64,000 bases of DNA from Streptomyces sp. NBC_01341 (GCF_035946055.1 NZ_CP108364.1:434001-498000), one strand, 5' to 3'; positions 8,912-17,647 are shown, numbered from the stretch's first letter. A program made the numbers and translations. The notes: generated from the sequence alone by a model not told the origin.

Positions 8912-9955
8912 GCGCGGACTCCTTGCTGAGAATGGCACGCACCCGGGGGGCCACTTCCTGTCCCAGCAGCTCGATCGTGCGAGCACGGGCCTGGAGCGGG
9001 AGGTGCATGATGTCGTATTTGAGGTCGAAACGGCTGAGGTGCAGGTCGCGGGCCACCGTGGCGATCTTCCGCGCGACAGTGTCCGGAGACCCCACGAAGA
9101 GCCCGCCGGTCTTGCGCTCGGACTCGTACCGGTCACGGGTCGTCCTGTAGAAGCCTCGCTCCTCCGCGAGCGCCCGCGAGACGGGTTCCCAGTACGTCCA
9201 CCAGGTGTCTGCCGCCTCTTCGTCGGTGTCGGCGATGAGTCCCAGCGAGTGCTGACCGACCGGTTGCGGGGCGTGCCCGGCCTGCTTGAGCGTCTTCTGG
9301 AAGAGGTCGACGTGACCGGCGAAGCGCTGGGGGCGTCCGCCGATGATGGCAAGCATCAGGGGCAGTCCGTAGCGGCCGGCCCGGACGACGGAGTGGGGAC
9401 TGCCGCCCACTCCGATCCAGGTGGGAATACCACCGGGGCGCATCCGGGGGCGAAGCAGTTGCTCGACGAGAGGGCTGCGCGTGTTACCTGTCCACGTGAC
9501 GGCTTCCTCCCTCTGCAGACGCGTGAACAGTTCGAGCTTCTCCTCGAAGAGCTGCTCGTAGTCGGCGAGGTCGTAGCCGAACAGTGAGAACGACTCCGTT
9601 GCCGAGGCTCGGCCGAGCACGAGCTGTGCGCGGCCGTCCGACACTGCGTCGAGCGTGGAGAAGTCGTGGTAGAGCCGAACAGGATCGTTGGTGCTCAGAA
9701 CCGTCACCGAGGTTCCGAGACGTATGCGTTCGGTCGCCACGGCCATGGCGGAGAGCAGTACAGGTGCGGCGCTGTCCACGTGCCCGGGCCTGTAGTGCTC
9801 CCCGAGCTGAAGACGTCCACTCCCGAGTTCTCGGCGAGTTTCGCCTCCTCGACGAGCAGTCGCACGGTCTCTGCGTCGCTGAGCACACGACTGCCACCGT
9901 CCGTGGCGACATCTCCGAACGAGTTCAGTCCGAACTCGAAGGTACTGGCCGTCAT
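8904..9955 (-). pseudogene. LLM class flavin-dependent oxidoreductase, frameshifted
   Basis: Translation from ATG 9955, with a strong AAAGGAGG site, gives MTASTFEFGLNSFG and runs to SGVDVF. It then leaves frame at about 9808-9809. One base is missing: adding it would restore QLGEHYRPGHVDS, which matches the GEHHRP motif of the downstream paralogue, and the rest of the gene is open and normal. Either the gene is recently inactivated or this is a sequence error. It is paralogous to the next gene, suggesting tandem duplication. An intact version would be about 350 residues. Confidence 0.75.
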
Positions 9956-10006
9956 GATCTCCTCCTTTGCGGGCCCCAGGGTGGCGTACGCCCCGGAACG
10001 CCATTT

Positions 10007-10047
10007 ACTTGCCATTGCAAGTATGCCTCACGTGATTGACACGTCAA
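10007..10047 (-). promoter_or_regulatory. LLM operon promoter with two palindromic operators
   Basis: On the minus strand TTGACG (10047-10042) and a CATACT/ATACTT box about 16-17 bp downstream form a promoter for the gene starting at 9955. Two palindromes overlap it: TTGAC-AC-GTCAA at 10036-10047 on the -35 box, and ACTTGC-CATT-GCAAGT at 10007-10022 next to the -10 box. They look like dimeric repressor sites; the regulator is not identified nearby. Confidence 0.6.
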
Positions 10048-10254
10048 CTAGCGAGACGACAGCGACGCCGCAGGGGCCCGGCGACCCCGAGCAGGCGCCA
10101 CGGGTGCAGAGGTTCCACCCCGTCGCCAGGCGACGGCCCGCGCCGCTCACGAGTGCCGTCACAACGCTCCACGTCGGCCTCGGCGCACCATCGGCCCCCC
10201 GGACCGGACCAGGCGAACCAGTCGCGCGGATGGGCGGAGCGATGTCGACAAACG

Positions 10255-10285
10255 TATTTGCCTCGTCAAGCAAATAGCGTATCGT
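10255..10285 (+). promoter_or_regulatory. Promoter with TATTTGC-N8-GCAAATA operator
   Basis: TTGCCT (10258-10263) and TATCGT (10280-10285) are spaced 16 bp on the plus strand. The perfect 7-bp inverted repeat TATTTGC/GCAAATA at 10255-10276 covers the -35 box and spacer. It would drive the membrane-protein genes from 10316 or 10549 and resembles a TetR/MarR-type site. It shares TTGC/GCAA half-sites with the palindrome at 10007-10022, so one regulator might bind both divergent promoters. Confidence 0.5.
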
Positions 10286-10315
10286 TGAGACATCAACCAA
10301 GTGGGGTGATCAGTC

Positions 10316-10549
10316 GTGGGTAACCACGCCACACAGGCACAGGCTTCCATGTACGAGTCTGCTTTCCGGGACCGGCGTTCCGTCGCCGCCGTACACAGGG
10401 AGTGCGGACGGACCATAGGCAGGCGTCCGCGGGGGTCGGGGAACGCCATGGCCGCGATCACGCTCCCCCGACCGGCACGCGTCCGGGACCCCCTCGGCAC
10501 GGAGCTCCCGTCCGGCACCACAGCAGCCCAGCGGGCACGGCGCGCGTGA
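10316..10549 (+). CDS. Small hypothetical protein (doubtful)
   Basis: A 77-residue frame from GTG 10316, preceded by GGGGTGAT and lying about 30 nt after a predicted promoter. Its stop overlaps the ATG of the next gene as TGATG, which would couple translation of the two. The sequence is basic (IGRRPRG, RARRA) with no domain, and could simply be a transcribed leader. The position, not the sequence, is the argument for listing it. Confidence 0.25.
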   Translation: MGNHATQAQASMYESAFRDRRSVAAVHRECGRTIGRRPRGSGNAMAAITLPRPARVRDPLGTELPSGTTAAQRARRA

Positions 10550-11091
10550 TGGACGAGATCTCCGCCGTCGCGCCCTGGCCCGTCGTCGCGCTGACCCTCC
10601 TGTGGCTCGCCCGCCGACGGCCGTCCGTGTATGCCCGTGCAGCGATCGCGCTGCTCCTGTCCAGCGCGGCCGGGCTGGTCTACGCGGGCTCCTCCGCCAT
10701 GCAGGATCTCCCGGCGCGGGAGGGGAGGCTGCTCCACGAGTACGTGGCACTGCCGGGCGTCTACACGGGCTGGTACCTGTTGATGGCCCTGGCGGCGGTC
10801 GCCTGCGTCTCGGCGATACGCCTGCGCATCGCCGTCGTCGTGGGCGCGCTGACCGGTGTCGCCTCGTCCGTCCTGATCCTCCCCCACCACGAGCTCGCTG
10901 CGGTGTGGGGCGCCGTCGTCCCGCTGTGCAGCTGGTTCGTGGCGGGATGCCTCCAGCGGAGAAGCCTCTGGAGCCTGCCCGCACCAGGGCCCTGGGATCC
11001 GCCGGAGCAGGCGATTCCGTCACGACCCCTCCCGCAGGCGGCCGGGGAACGGTCTGCCCGCACGTTCGTACCGCTACGACAGGCGGGTTGA
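10549..11091 (+). CDS. Integral membrane protein of unknown function
   Basis: A 180-residue protein with about five hydrophobic helices (VVALTLLWLA; AAIALLLSSAAGLVY; WYLLMALAAVACVSA; IAVVVGALTGVASSVLI; LAAVWGAVVPLCSWFVAG) and a polar, proline-rich C-terminal tail. No recognised family. ATG 10549 overlaps the preceding small frame's stop. The next gene, a DedA protein, starts 5 bp after its stop, so both are probably co-transcribed and may act together at the membrane. Confidence 0.6.
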   Translation: MDEISAVAPWPVVALTLLWLARRRPSVYARAAIALLLSSAAGLVYAGSSAMQDLPAREGRLLHEYVALPGVYTGWYLLMALAAVACVSAIRLRIAVVVGALTGVASSVLILPHHELAAVWGAVVPLCSWFVAGCLQRRSLWSLPAPGPWDPPEQAIPSRPLPQAAGERSARTFVPLRQAG

Positions 11092-11096
11092 CGGCC

Positions 11097-11795
11097 GTGC
11101 AGCCGAACAGTTTGATCGAGGCCGCCGGATGGTGGTCGTACGCGGTGGTGTTCCTCCTGACCGCCGCCGAGACCAGTGCCTTCGTCGGGCTGCTGATTCC
11201 CGGCGAGACCGCTGTGCTCATCGCCGCCGCCATCGCGGGGCGGGGGGATCTGAACGGCCCCCTTCTGGCGGTCGTCGTCGTCGCCGGGGCCGTGACCGGC
11301 GACCATCTCGGCTTCGCACTGGGCCGCCGCTGCGCGCGGCGGCCCGCCCGGGGCCGGGGCCGGGCGTTCTCGGGCGGCACCCGGAGCGGCCGCACCTCCG
11401 CCTTCCTGCGGCGTCACGGTGGAGCCGCGGTGTTCACCGGGAAGTTCGTCGGCTTCGTGCGTACGTTCCTGCCGTACGCGGCGGGCTTCTCGGGCATGCC
11501 CTACCGTCGTTACGTTCTCTACAGCACCGCGGCGTCGGTGGTGTGGGGCACGGGGAGCGTGCTCCTCGGCTACTACGCGGGCGCGGCCGCGATCGAGTTC
11601 GTCCACTCGACCGGACTGGCCGGCGCCGGCGCGCTCGCGGCGGTGGGCGTGCCGGCACTGATCGTCGCGAAGATCCTGGCCCGCCGTCGAAACCGTGCCC
11701 TGCCGGCCGCGTCGGCGATCGTGGCGTCGGGCGGCCCCCGACGGCCCGCACTGCAGGGCGCGGCACGCGAATTCACCCCTGTCCAGGAAAGCTGA
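11097..11795 (+). CDS. DedA/VTT family membrane protein
   Basis: A 232-residue member of the DedA (SNARE-associated, VTT) family, whose members are lipid scramblase or flippase-like proteins that maintain membrane composition. Features visible are ETSAFVGLLIPGETAVLIA near the start, GDHLGFALGRR at about 60, and the hallmark FTGKFVGFVRTFLPYAAGFSGMPYRRYVLYSTAASVVWG around 115-155. GTG 11097 was chosen. It follows the unknown membrane protein after 5 bp. Confidence 0.85.
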   Translation: MQPNSLIEAAGWWSYAVVFLLTAAETSAFVGLLIPGETAVLIAAAIAGRGDLNGPLLAVVVVAGAVTGDHLGFALGRRCARRPARGRGRAFSGGTRSGRTSAFLRRHGGAAVFTGKFVGFVRTFLPYAAGFSGMPYRRYVLYSTAASVVWGTGSVLLGYYAGAAAIEFVHSTGLAGAGALAAVGVPALIVAKILARRRNRALPAASAIVASGGPRRPALQGAAREFTPVQES

Positions 11796-11962
11796 GTGGG
11801 CGCGAGGGCATGCCCGTCCGGCCCCCGCTTCGGCGGAAGGTCGAGGAACGGTCGGTGCGGAAGGCCCTTGCGAAGGGTGCGCATATACCTTGGTCTAGGT
11901 CTGCGGCGGACGGCACGGCAGGAGTGGCTCCTGTCCCCTCGTACGGCGTAGGTTGCATCACT

Positions 11963-13150
11963 GTGAATCAGACGACCCGGCGCCGCGACAGGCGAACCCT
12001 GCTGCGTGACGCGGTGGCCGTCGGCGTCGCGGCCGCGATGACCGTGGTCGGCGCCCTGTACGCACAGCGATCAGGGCTGTGGCTGTATCCCCGGATCACG
12101 GCCCGCCGCAGCCTGGCCGCCGCACCCGGCTTGTCAGCCATCGACCTCGGCGGGCTGCTGCTGCCCGTGGCGGCGTGCCTGTTGTTGTGGTGGCGACGCG
12201 TCAGGCCGGTGGCCGTCGCGATGACGCTGACCCTCCTGTGCACCCTGCTCCCGGTGGCTCCCGCCGCCGCGATCGCGCTGTTCACCGTCGCAGCCGTCTG
12301 CGACACGCGTGCGACACGCCGGGTGATCGCCGTGGGCCTCCTGCCGATTCCGGTCTGTCTGGCGGCGCAGGGAAGGCTCGACTCCTCGCATGTCGCTGCC
12401 GCGGTGACGGGCACCCTGCTGGTGACGGGATCGGTCGGCTGGGGGCTCTTCGTGCGAGGGCTCCGCGAACGCGCCGCACGAGCCGAGCGGGAGCAGCTCC
12501 TCAGCGCGGAGGAGGCCCGTCGCCGCGAGCGTGAGGTGATCGCCCGCGAGATGCACGACGTGCTGGCCCACCGGCTCTCCCTCCTGAGCGTGCACGCCGG
12601 GGCACTGGTGTTCAATCCGCATGCGCCGCCCGACCAGATCAAGCAGGCGGCCGAGGTGGTCGCGCACAGCGCCCGCCAGGCCATGGAGGATCTGCAGCAG
12701 GTGCTCGGTGTACTGCGCACCCCGCTCACCCCGGACGGCGTCAGAACGGAACCGCCCCAGCCCACACTCCGAGACCTGAACTCGCTGATATCGGAGAACC
12801 GTGCAGCCGGTATGGAGATCGCCATGGAGACGCGGCTCGCCCAGGCGCAGTCGCTGGACGATTTCACCAGCCGCACCGTCTACCGGATCGTTCAGGAGGC
12901 CCTGACGAACGCCCGGAAGCACGCCCCGCAGGAGGACGTGCGGGTCGTTCTCACCGGGTCGCCCGGCAGCGGAATCCGTCTGGAGGTGGTCAATGCGCTT
13001 CCGGACCCCCCGCCCCTCGTGCCGCCCATCGGCGCCGGGCTGGGCCTCATCGGGCTGGCCGAGCGCGCCGCCCTGGCCGGTGGGCAGCTGACATACGGGC
13101 GCGGTTCGGGATCACACGTGGTCACGGCACGCCTGCCGTGGAGCACGTGA
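11963..13150 (+). CDS. Two-component sensor histidine kinase (NarL-partner type)
   Basis: A 395-residue kinase with about five N-terminal membrane segments (residues 15-160), a coiled linker (ERAARAEREQLLSAEEARRREREVIAREMHDVLAHRLSLLSVHAG) and the HisKA_3 phospho-acceptor His in EMHDVLAHRLS. The C-terminal HATPase is marked by VYRIVQEALTNARKHAP and GAGLGLIGLAERAALAGG. GTG 11963 (VNQTTRR) is the likely start. It lies immediately upstream of its response regulator and is a typical actinobacterial pair of unknown signal. Confidence 0.9.
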   Translation: MNQTTRRRDRRTLLRDAVAVGVAAAMTVVGALYAQRSGLWLYPRITARRSLAAAPGLSAIDLGGLLLPVAACLLLWWRRVRPVAVAMTLTLLCTLLPVAPAAAIALFTVAAVCDTRATRRVIAVGLLPIPVCLAAQGRLDSSHVAAAVTGTLLVTGSVGWGLFVRGLRERAARAEREQLLSAEEARRREREVIAREMHDVLAHRLSLLSVHAGALVFNPHAPPDQIKQAAEVVAHSARQAMEDLQQVLGVLRTPLTPDGVRTEPPQPTLRDLNSLISENRAAGMEIAMETRLAQAQSLDDFTSRTVYRIVQEALTNARKHAPQEDVRVVLTGSPGSGIRLEVVNALPDPPPLVPPIGAGLGLIGLAERAALAGGQLTYGRGSGSHVVTARLPWST

Positions 13151-13167
13151 GAATGACGGAGGACAGT

Positions 13168-13851
13168 GTGATCCGGGTACTCCTGGCCGACGACGATCCC
13201 CTGGTCCGTGCGGGACTCCGCATGATGCTGGGGGCCGCGGAGGACATCCTGGTGGTCGCCGAGGCATCCGACGGCCAGGAGGTCCCCGCCCTGGTCGACG
13301 CGCACGCTCCCGACCTGGTCCTCATGGACATCCGCATGCCCACCATGGACGGCATCGAGGCCACCCGCCTGCTCCGGGCGCGTGCGAACCCGCCCGACGT
13401 CATCATGCTCACGACGTTCACCACCGACACCTACGTCCTGCGGGCCCTGCAGGCCGGCGCGACCGGCTTCCTGCTGAAGCACACGGTGCCCGAGGACATC
13501 GTGTCCGCGCTGCGCAGGGCGGCCGCCGGTGAGGCGGTGCTCTCCCCCGACGCACTTCGCCGGCTCATCGACGTCGTGACGACCACCGTCCCCTCGGCGC
13601 CCGGCTCGGACGCGCCACGCACGGACCAGGCCCGCGCGGAGACCGCCCGGGCCCTGCTCGACCAGTTGGGGGCCCGGGAGCGCGAGGTCGCTGTCGCCAT
13701 CGGAGAGGGCATGACGAACGCGGCGATCGCCGCCACGCTCTACATGAGTGTCCCCACCGTCAAGGCGCACGTGTCCCACATCCTGACCAAACTGGATCTG
13801 AACAACCGGGTGCAGATCGCGCTGCTGGTGTACCGGAGCGGACTGGTGTAG
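13168..13851 (+). CDS. Response regulator, NarL/LuxR family
   Basis: Receiver domain at residues 1-120, with acidic pocket LLADDDP, phospho-acceptor Asp in LVLMDIRMPTMDG, Thr in MLTTFTTD and Lys in FLLKHTVPED. The C-terminal LuxR helix-turn-helix is GAREREVAVAIGEGMTNAAIAATLYMSVPTVKAHVSHILTKLDLNNR. GTG 13168 has GGAGGA six bases upstream; ATG 13153 and GTG 13138 (overlapping the kinase gene) are in-frame alternatives. It is the partner of the kinase ending at 13150. Targets unknown; the convergent HxlR gene abuts its stop codon. Confidence 0.9.
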   Translation: MIRVLLADDDPLVRAGLRMMLGAAEDILVVAEASDGQEVPALVDAHAPDLVLMDIRMPTMDGIEATRLLRARANPPDVIMLTTFTTDTYVLRALQAGATGFLLKHTVPEDIVSALRRAAAGEAVLSPDALRRLIDVVTTTVPSAPGSDAPRTDQARAETARALLDQLGAREREVAVAIGEGMTNAAIAATLYMSVPTVKAHVSHILTKLDLNNRVQIALLVYRSGLV

Positions 13852-14310
13852 TTAACACGTAAGGGTTCCGGGACGGTCCGTACCCTCCACAACGGTCACG
13901 AGGCCGCCTCCCTCCAAAGGGTCGCCGCACTCGGCGCAGACGACCCGCGTCTCCACGTCGGCGCCGCACGTGTGCAGGAACCGGGGTGCGGGCGGCGGGT
14001 TCTCCAGGTGCCGGAGTCCCCACTCGCGGAGTCCGATCAGCACGGGTTCCAGGGCCTGCCCCGCAGGGGTCATGTGGTACTCGAAACGAGGAGGTCGGTC
14101 CTGGTACCGGCGGCGCTCCAGAATCCCCGAGGCCTCCAGGGATCTCAGCCGCTTCGTGAGAACGTCCCGCGGGGCTCCCGTGTTGGCGTGGATGCCGGCG
14201 TACCGCCGGACCCCCATGAACACCTCCCGCAGGACGAGGAGCGACCAGCGCTCTCCTACGAGATCGAGGGTCCCCGTGATGGGACACGCGCGCGGCTGGG
14301 CTTCGGTCAT
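13852..14310 (-). CDS. HxlR family transcriptional regulator
   Basis: A 152-residue winged-helix regulator. The family core is clear: CPITGTLDLVGERWSLLVLREVFMGVRRYAGIHANTGAPRDVLTKRLRSLEASGILERRRYQDRPPRFEYHMTPAGQALEPVL. The C-terminal part has two CxxC-like pairs (HTCGADVETRVVCAECG), possibly a zinc ribbon or redox sensor. ATG 14310 is preceded by AGGA. It is divergent from the GlxA-type gene at 14394, with a palindrome between them at 14328-14342. Confidence 0.85.
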   Translation of the reverse strand: MTEAQPRACPITGTLDLVGERWSLLVLREVFMGVRRYAGIHANTGAPRDVLTKRLRSLEASGILERRRYQDRPPRFEYHMTPAGQALEPVLIGLREWGLRHLENPPPAPRFLHTCGADVETRVVCAECGDPLEGGGLVTVVEGTDRPGTLTC

Positions 14311-14327
14311 ACCGGCGATCCTAGTCG

Positions 14328-14342
14328 GTTTGTTTTGCAAAC
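14328..14342. promoter_or_regulatory. Palindromic operator between divergent regulators
   Basis: GTTTG-TTTTG-CAAAC, a perfect 5-bp inverted repeat (longer if G:T pairs are allowed), 18 bp upstream of the HxlR start and about 50 bp upstream of the GlxA-type gene. HxlR regulators usually bind such sites between divergent genes, so control of both genes is likely. Confidence 0.5.
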
Positions 14343-14393
14343 TCACTACGCCTAGCATCGACGGCGTCCGTGTGGCACGTACGAAGGCTCCCG

Positions 14394-15404
14394 ATGAACC
14401 GCAAACACGCCGATGGTGGCACTCTCCTGGTGACGGTCTTCGTGTTTCCGGGAGTCCGGCTGCTGGACGTGACCGGTCCGATCGAGGTGTTCACCTCGGC
14501 GAACGAATTCGGTGGACGCTACCGGCTGACCATCGTGTCCGCCGACGGCGACGAGGTGCGGACCGCCGCCGGCACCCGCCTCGGCGTCGACGCGGCGGTG
14601 GCGGACGCGCACGGGACCAGCGACGTGCTGGTGATCCCCGGAGGCCCGGACTGGGACCGCATGATCAGGGACGAGGCGCTGCTGGGTGCCGTGCGCACAC
14701 TCGACGCCCGTGCCCGGCGCACGGTCTCCGTCTGCACCGGAGCCTTTCTGCTGGCCGCGGCCGGCCTGCTGGAGGGCCGTCGCGCCGCCACGCACTGGCG
14801 CCACTCACTGCGGCTCGCCCAGCTTTTCCCCGGCGTGCGGGTCGAGCACGACGCGATCTTCGTACGGGACGGCAAGGTGACCACCTCGGCCGGAGTGAGC
14901 GCCGGCATCGACCTGTCCCTGGCCGTCGTGGAGGAACACTCGGGGGCGGAAGTCGCCCGGGCGGTGGCCAAGGACCTCGTGGTCTTCATGCAACGACCCG
15001 GCGGCCAGTCCCAGTTCAGCGTCCGCGCCCGCGCACCGCACACGCGCCAGGAAGCGCTCCGCCGGGTCCTCGACGCCATCGCGGAGGCCCCGGGCACCGA
15101 TCACACCCTGGCCGCCATGGCGCGCAGGGCCGGAATCAGTGCGCGCCACATCACCCGGTTGTTCCGCGACGAGTTGGGGACGACACCCGCACGATACGTG
15201 GAACAGATCCGGCTGGAGGCCGCACAGGCGATGCTGGAGACCGGTGACGATCCGATGACCGCGATCGCCCGCCGCACGGGGTTCGGCTCCCCCGAATCGC
15301 TGCGCAGGGCGTTCGTGAGGAACCTCCAGGTGACTCCGGGCGCGTTCCGGGCACGCTTTCGCAGCACCGGATCAGGAGGTCCGGACACCGTGCACGTACG
15401 GTGA
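14394..15404 (+). CDS. GlxA family (DJ-1/PfpI-AraC) transcriptional regulator
   Basis: A 336-residue regulator with two domains. Residues 10-170 are a DJ-1/PfpI (class I glutamine amidotransferase-like) fold: VFVFPGVRLLDVTGPIEVF, VIPGGPDWDRM, and nucleophile elbow SVCTGAFLLAAAGLLEGRRAATHW. Residues 225-320 are an AraC DNA-binding domain (LAAMARRAGISARHITRLFRDELGTTPARYVEQIRLEAAQAML, then GFGSPESLRRAFVR). ATG 14394 has AAGG upstream. Such proteins often sense small metabolites; the target is unknown. Confidence 0.9.
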   Translation: MNRKHADGGTLLVTVFVFPGVRLLDVTGPIEVFTSANEFGGRYRLTIVSADGDEVRTAAGTRLGVDAAVADAHGTSDVLVIPGGPDWDRMIRDEALLGAVRTLDARARRTVSVCTGAFLLAAAGLLEGRRAATHWRHSLRLAQLFPGVRVEHDAIFVRDGKVTTSAGVSAGIDLSLAVVEEHSGAEVARAVAKDLVVFMQRPGGQSQFSVRARAPHTRQEALRRVLDAIAEAPGTDHTLAAMARRAGISARHITRLFRDELGTTPARYVEQIRLEAAQAMLETGDDPMTAIARRTGFGSPESLRRAFVRNLQVTPGAFRARFRSTGSGGPDTVHVR

Positions 15405-15782
15405 GTGGCGGTCCCCGCGGTTCGCGGACGCACACGCCCGACCGGCTCCAGGAACCGCTGAGCTCCCGTTCAGCGGCTGCCTCGGGGCACGGTACGGCCG
15501 GGCCCCCGAGGTACGCACCGGCGGGCTCAGCCGAGAAGCGGGACAGGAGGCCCCGGGGATGCCTCCGCACAATCCGGCGCCTTCCCCGGGCACGCCCCGC
15601 GCGTCCCGATCCGAGGGTGTTGTGGCGCACGCCGCTATGCGGCGCGGACGCCGCGCCGCCCTAGCCTGAAACGGCCGGTGGGCCGACCCGCTCGGCCGCA
15701 CCCCCGCGTCCGAAGGGTTCGTGCCTGTCCTGGGTCGGCCGACAGCGGCGTACCCGAGACCACGAAAGAGGCGTTGCACGCC
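15405..15782. other. Intergenic with a hairpin, no supported gene
   Basis: 378 bp between the GlxA-type regulator and the transporter. No convincing frame is seen. It contains a short perfect hairpin (15639-15659), and the following CCTAGCCT could be part of a transporter promoter. Confidence 0.4.
15639..15659. terminator. Perfect 9-bp G/C hairpin
   Basis: GCGGCGCGG-ACG-CCGCGCCGC forms a 9-bp stem with a 3-nt loop and no T-run, as in many Streptomyces terminators. It is 235 bp after the regulator gene and 124 bp before the transporter start. Confidence 0.4.
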
Positions 15783-16934
15783 GTGACACCCCACCTCAGC
15801 AGTACGCGCACCATTCCTAGCGAGGGCGGCGCGAATCCGGCGGTCCCCGCGCTCTCCGGGCTTCCTCCGCGTCCAACGGACGGACGAGTTCGACGCCCCG
15901 CGCTCGCACCCAGTTGGTTCGCGGCCGTCATGGGCACCGGGATCGTCGCCAACGCGGCGGTCACCCTGCCCCACCGCTTTCCCGGTCTGCGCACCGGCGC
16001 CACCGCGATCTGGGTGGTGGCCGTCCTGCTGCTCGTGGCACTGACCGCCGGATACGGGCGGCAGCGAGCACTGCGACTGCACGCCGCCGATCCGATGCAG
16101 GTGCAGTTCTTCGGCGCCCCCGCCGTGGCGCTGCTCACCGTGGGCGCCGGAGCCCTTCAGCTCGGACCGCAGGTGATCGGAGCGCAGGCCGCGCTGGGTG
16201 TGGGCTGGGCACTGTGGTCGCTCGGCACCCTGCTCGGGTGCGTCACCGCATGCACCGTGCCGTACCTGATGATCACGAGGCACAGCTTCGCACCGGACGC
16301 CGCTTTCGGCGGCTGGCTGCTGCCGGTGGTACCGCCACTGGTCTCCGCCGCGACGGGCGCGCTGCTCGTCCCGCACACGCCCGCCGGCGAGCCGCGACTC
16401 GCTCTGCTGCTGGGCTGCTGCGCGATGTTCGGGCTGGGGCTGCTCGCCGTACTGCTCGTCCTGAGCATGGTCTACAGCCGTCTGGTGCACCATGCCGCGC
16501 CCACCGGGGCGACGGTGCCCACGGTGTGGATCGGCCTGGGGGCACTGAGCCAGGCCGTGACAGGGCTGAGCCTGCTGGCCGGCGCCGTGCCGAGCGTGCT
16601 GTCCGCTTCGTACGCACGGGGCGCGGCAGTCCTCGCGCTGGTGGGCGGGGTGGGGTTGTGGGGTTTCGCACTGCTGTGGCTGGCACTCGCCTCGGCTCTC
16701 ACGGTCCGGGAGTTCCGCGCGGGGCTGCCCTTCTCCCCCGCTTGGTGGTCGTTCATCTTTCCCCTCGGCGCTTACGTCACCGCCACGAGCGCGGTGGGTC
16801 TACGCAGCGGCTCGCAACTGTTCGGCTGGGCCGCAGCCGTCCTCTACGGCTTGCTCGTCGCTGCCTGGATCGCGGTAGGGGGCCGGTCGTTGCGCCACGC
16901 TGCGGCACAGGCCGGCGGCAGGCGCCGGGCGTAG
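15783..16934 (+). CDS. TDT family transporter (TehA/Mae1/SLAC1-like)
   Basis: A 383-residue membrane protein with ten hydrophobic segments, the hallmark of the tellurite-resistance/dicarboxylate transporter family (PF03595), which moves C4-dicarboxylates, tellurite-related anions or sulfite. Recognisable parts are APSWFAAVMGTGIVANA, PYLMITRH and SPAWWSFIFPLGAYVTATSAVG near the end. The hydrophilic N-terminus of about 40 residues is variable. GTG 15783 was chosen, with AGAGG upstream; the frame is open from 15678. It stands alone, and its substrate cannot be told from sequence. Confidence 0.85.
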   Translation: MTPHLSSTRTIPSEGGANPAVPALSGLPPRPTDGRVRRPALAPSWFAAVMGTGIVANAAVTLPHRFPGLRTGATAIWVVAVLLLVALTAGYGRQRALRLHAADPMQVQFFGAPAVALLTVGAGALQLGPQVIGAQAALGVGWALWSLGTLLGCVTACTVPYLMITRHSFAPDAAFGGWLLPVVPPLVSAATGALLVPHTPAGEPRLALLLGCCAMFGLGLLAVLLVLSMVYSRLVHHAAPTGATVPTVWIGLGALSQAVTGLSLLAGAVPSVLSASYARGAAVLALVGGVGLWGFALLWLALASALTVREFRAGLPFSPAWWSFIFPLGAYVTATSAVGLRSGSQLFGWAAAVLYGLLVAAWIAVGGRSLRHAAAQAGGRRRA

Positions 16935-17048
16935 ACGCGGTTCGCGACCCTCTTGCGTCGACGGAGGGGACAGCTCCGCGGGTCTCGGGCGCCGTGCTCG
17001 AGGCCCGCACTCGCTTCAAATCCGGAAGACACTGTCGCGCGGCACGAA

Positions 17049-17106
17049 TTACTGACGGCCGGTCAACTGTGCCCGCCTTACTGACGGCCGGTCAACTGTG
17101 CCCGCC
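17049..17106. repeat. Exact 29-bp tandem direct repeat (2 copies)
   Basis: Positions 17049-17077 are repeated without mismatch at 17078-17106. Each unit contains ACTGACGGCCGGTCA. The two copies are directly adjacent, suggesting recent slippage duplication. Confidence 0.9.
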
Positions 17107-17407
17107 GCACGCGGGCGACGCCGGAACCGCAGTCCCACGGAACGGCTGCCGCCGAGTCGGGCACGCTCCGCCCTCTTCACGCCATCACCGGCGAAGAGAG
17201 GGGGTGTGCACACCTGCGTGGACTCTTCACACGCCTGCACACATATCTCCTGAGACGTGTCGCCTCCCGCCGGTATCGACGACACCGCTCCGCGGAAGCT
17301 CTCATCAGGGCCACGGCTCGAGGACGGGGCCGAGCCGCCGCGGGTTCGGAGCAGCGCCACGCGAGGGACCGCAACCCGGGCCCCGACGAGACACAGTGCC
17401 GAGCGCG

Positions 17408-17444
17408 GGCTGTGGGCGCCGGTTGAACACCGGCACCCACAGCC
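17408..17444. terminator. Strong hairpin
   Basis: GGCTGTGGG-C-GCCGGT pairs with ACCGGC-A-CCCACAGCC around a 5-nt loop: 15 pairs with a single C/A mismatch. It lies between convergent genes, so a bidirectional terminator is the simplest reading; a small-RNA terminator is an alternative. Confidence 0.5.
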
Positions 17445-17647
17445 ACGACTCGTACCGGGTGGAGAGACCCGGGGCGCAGGAGGGCGCTGCCTCCGAGACG
17501 CGTCGAACCGCGACCGTGTTGCATCCCGAGGCGCGCGATCACGCAGCTCCACCGGGCTCGCCCGGTGCGCCCGCCCACTGCACCGAACGCCGCGGTGCAG
17601 GGAGCCATTGGCCGCCGCCGGGTGTCCGAGTCAGGCGCGCCGCGGGC

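Larger units (their letters stand above)
16935..17647. other. Long intergenic region with tandem repeat and hairpin
   Basis: 713 bp between convergent genes (transporter and SDR). All frames look like low-complexity shadows. It contains an exact 29-bp tandem duplication (17049-17106) and a very strong hairpin (17408-17444). No RNA gene is recognised, though the hairpin could end a small RNA. Confidence 0.5.

Noticed and set aside
10310..11395. Long minus-strand frame (361 residues)
   Set aside because: It is Arg/Pro-rich and antisense to the membrane-protein and DedA genes, which have clear families. It is a shadow.
17049..17106. Possible attachment-site duplication
   Set aside because: The two 29-bp copies are directly adjacent with no element between them and no integrase or tRNA nearby.
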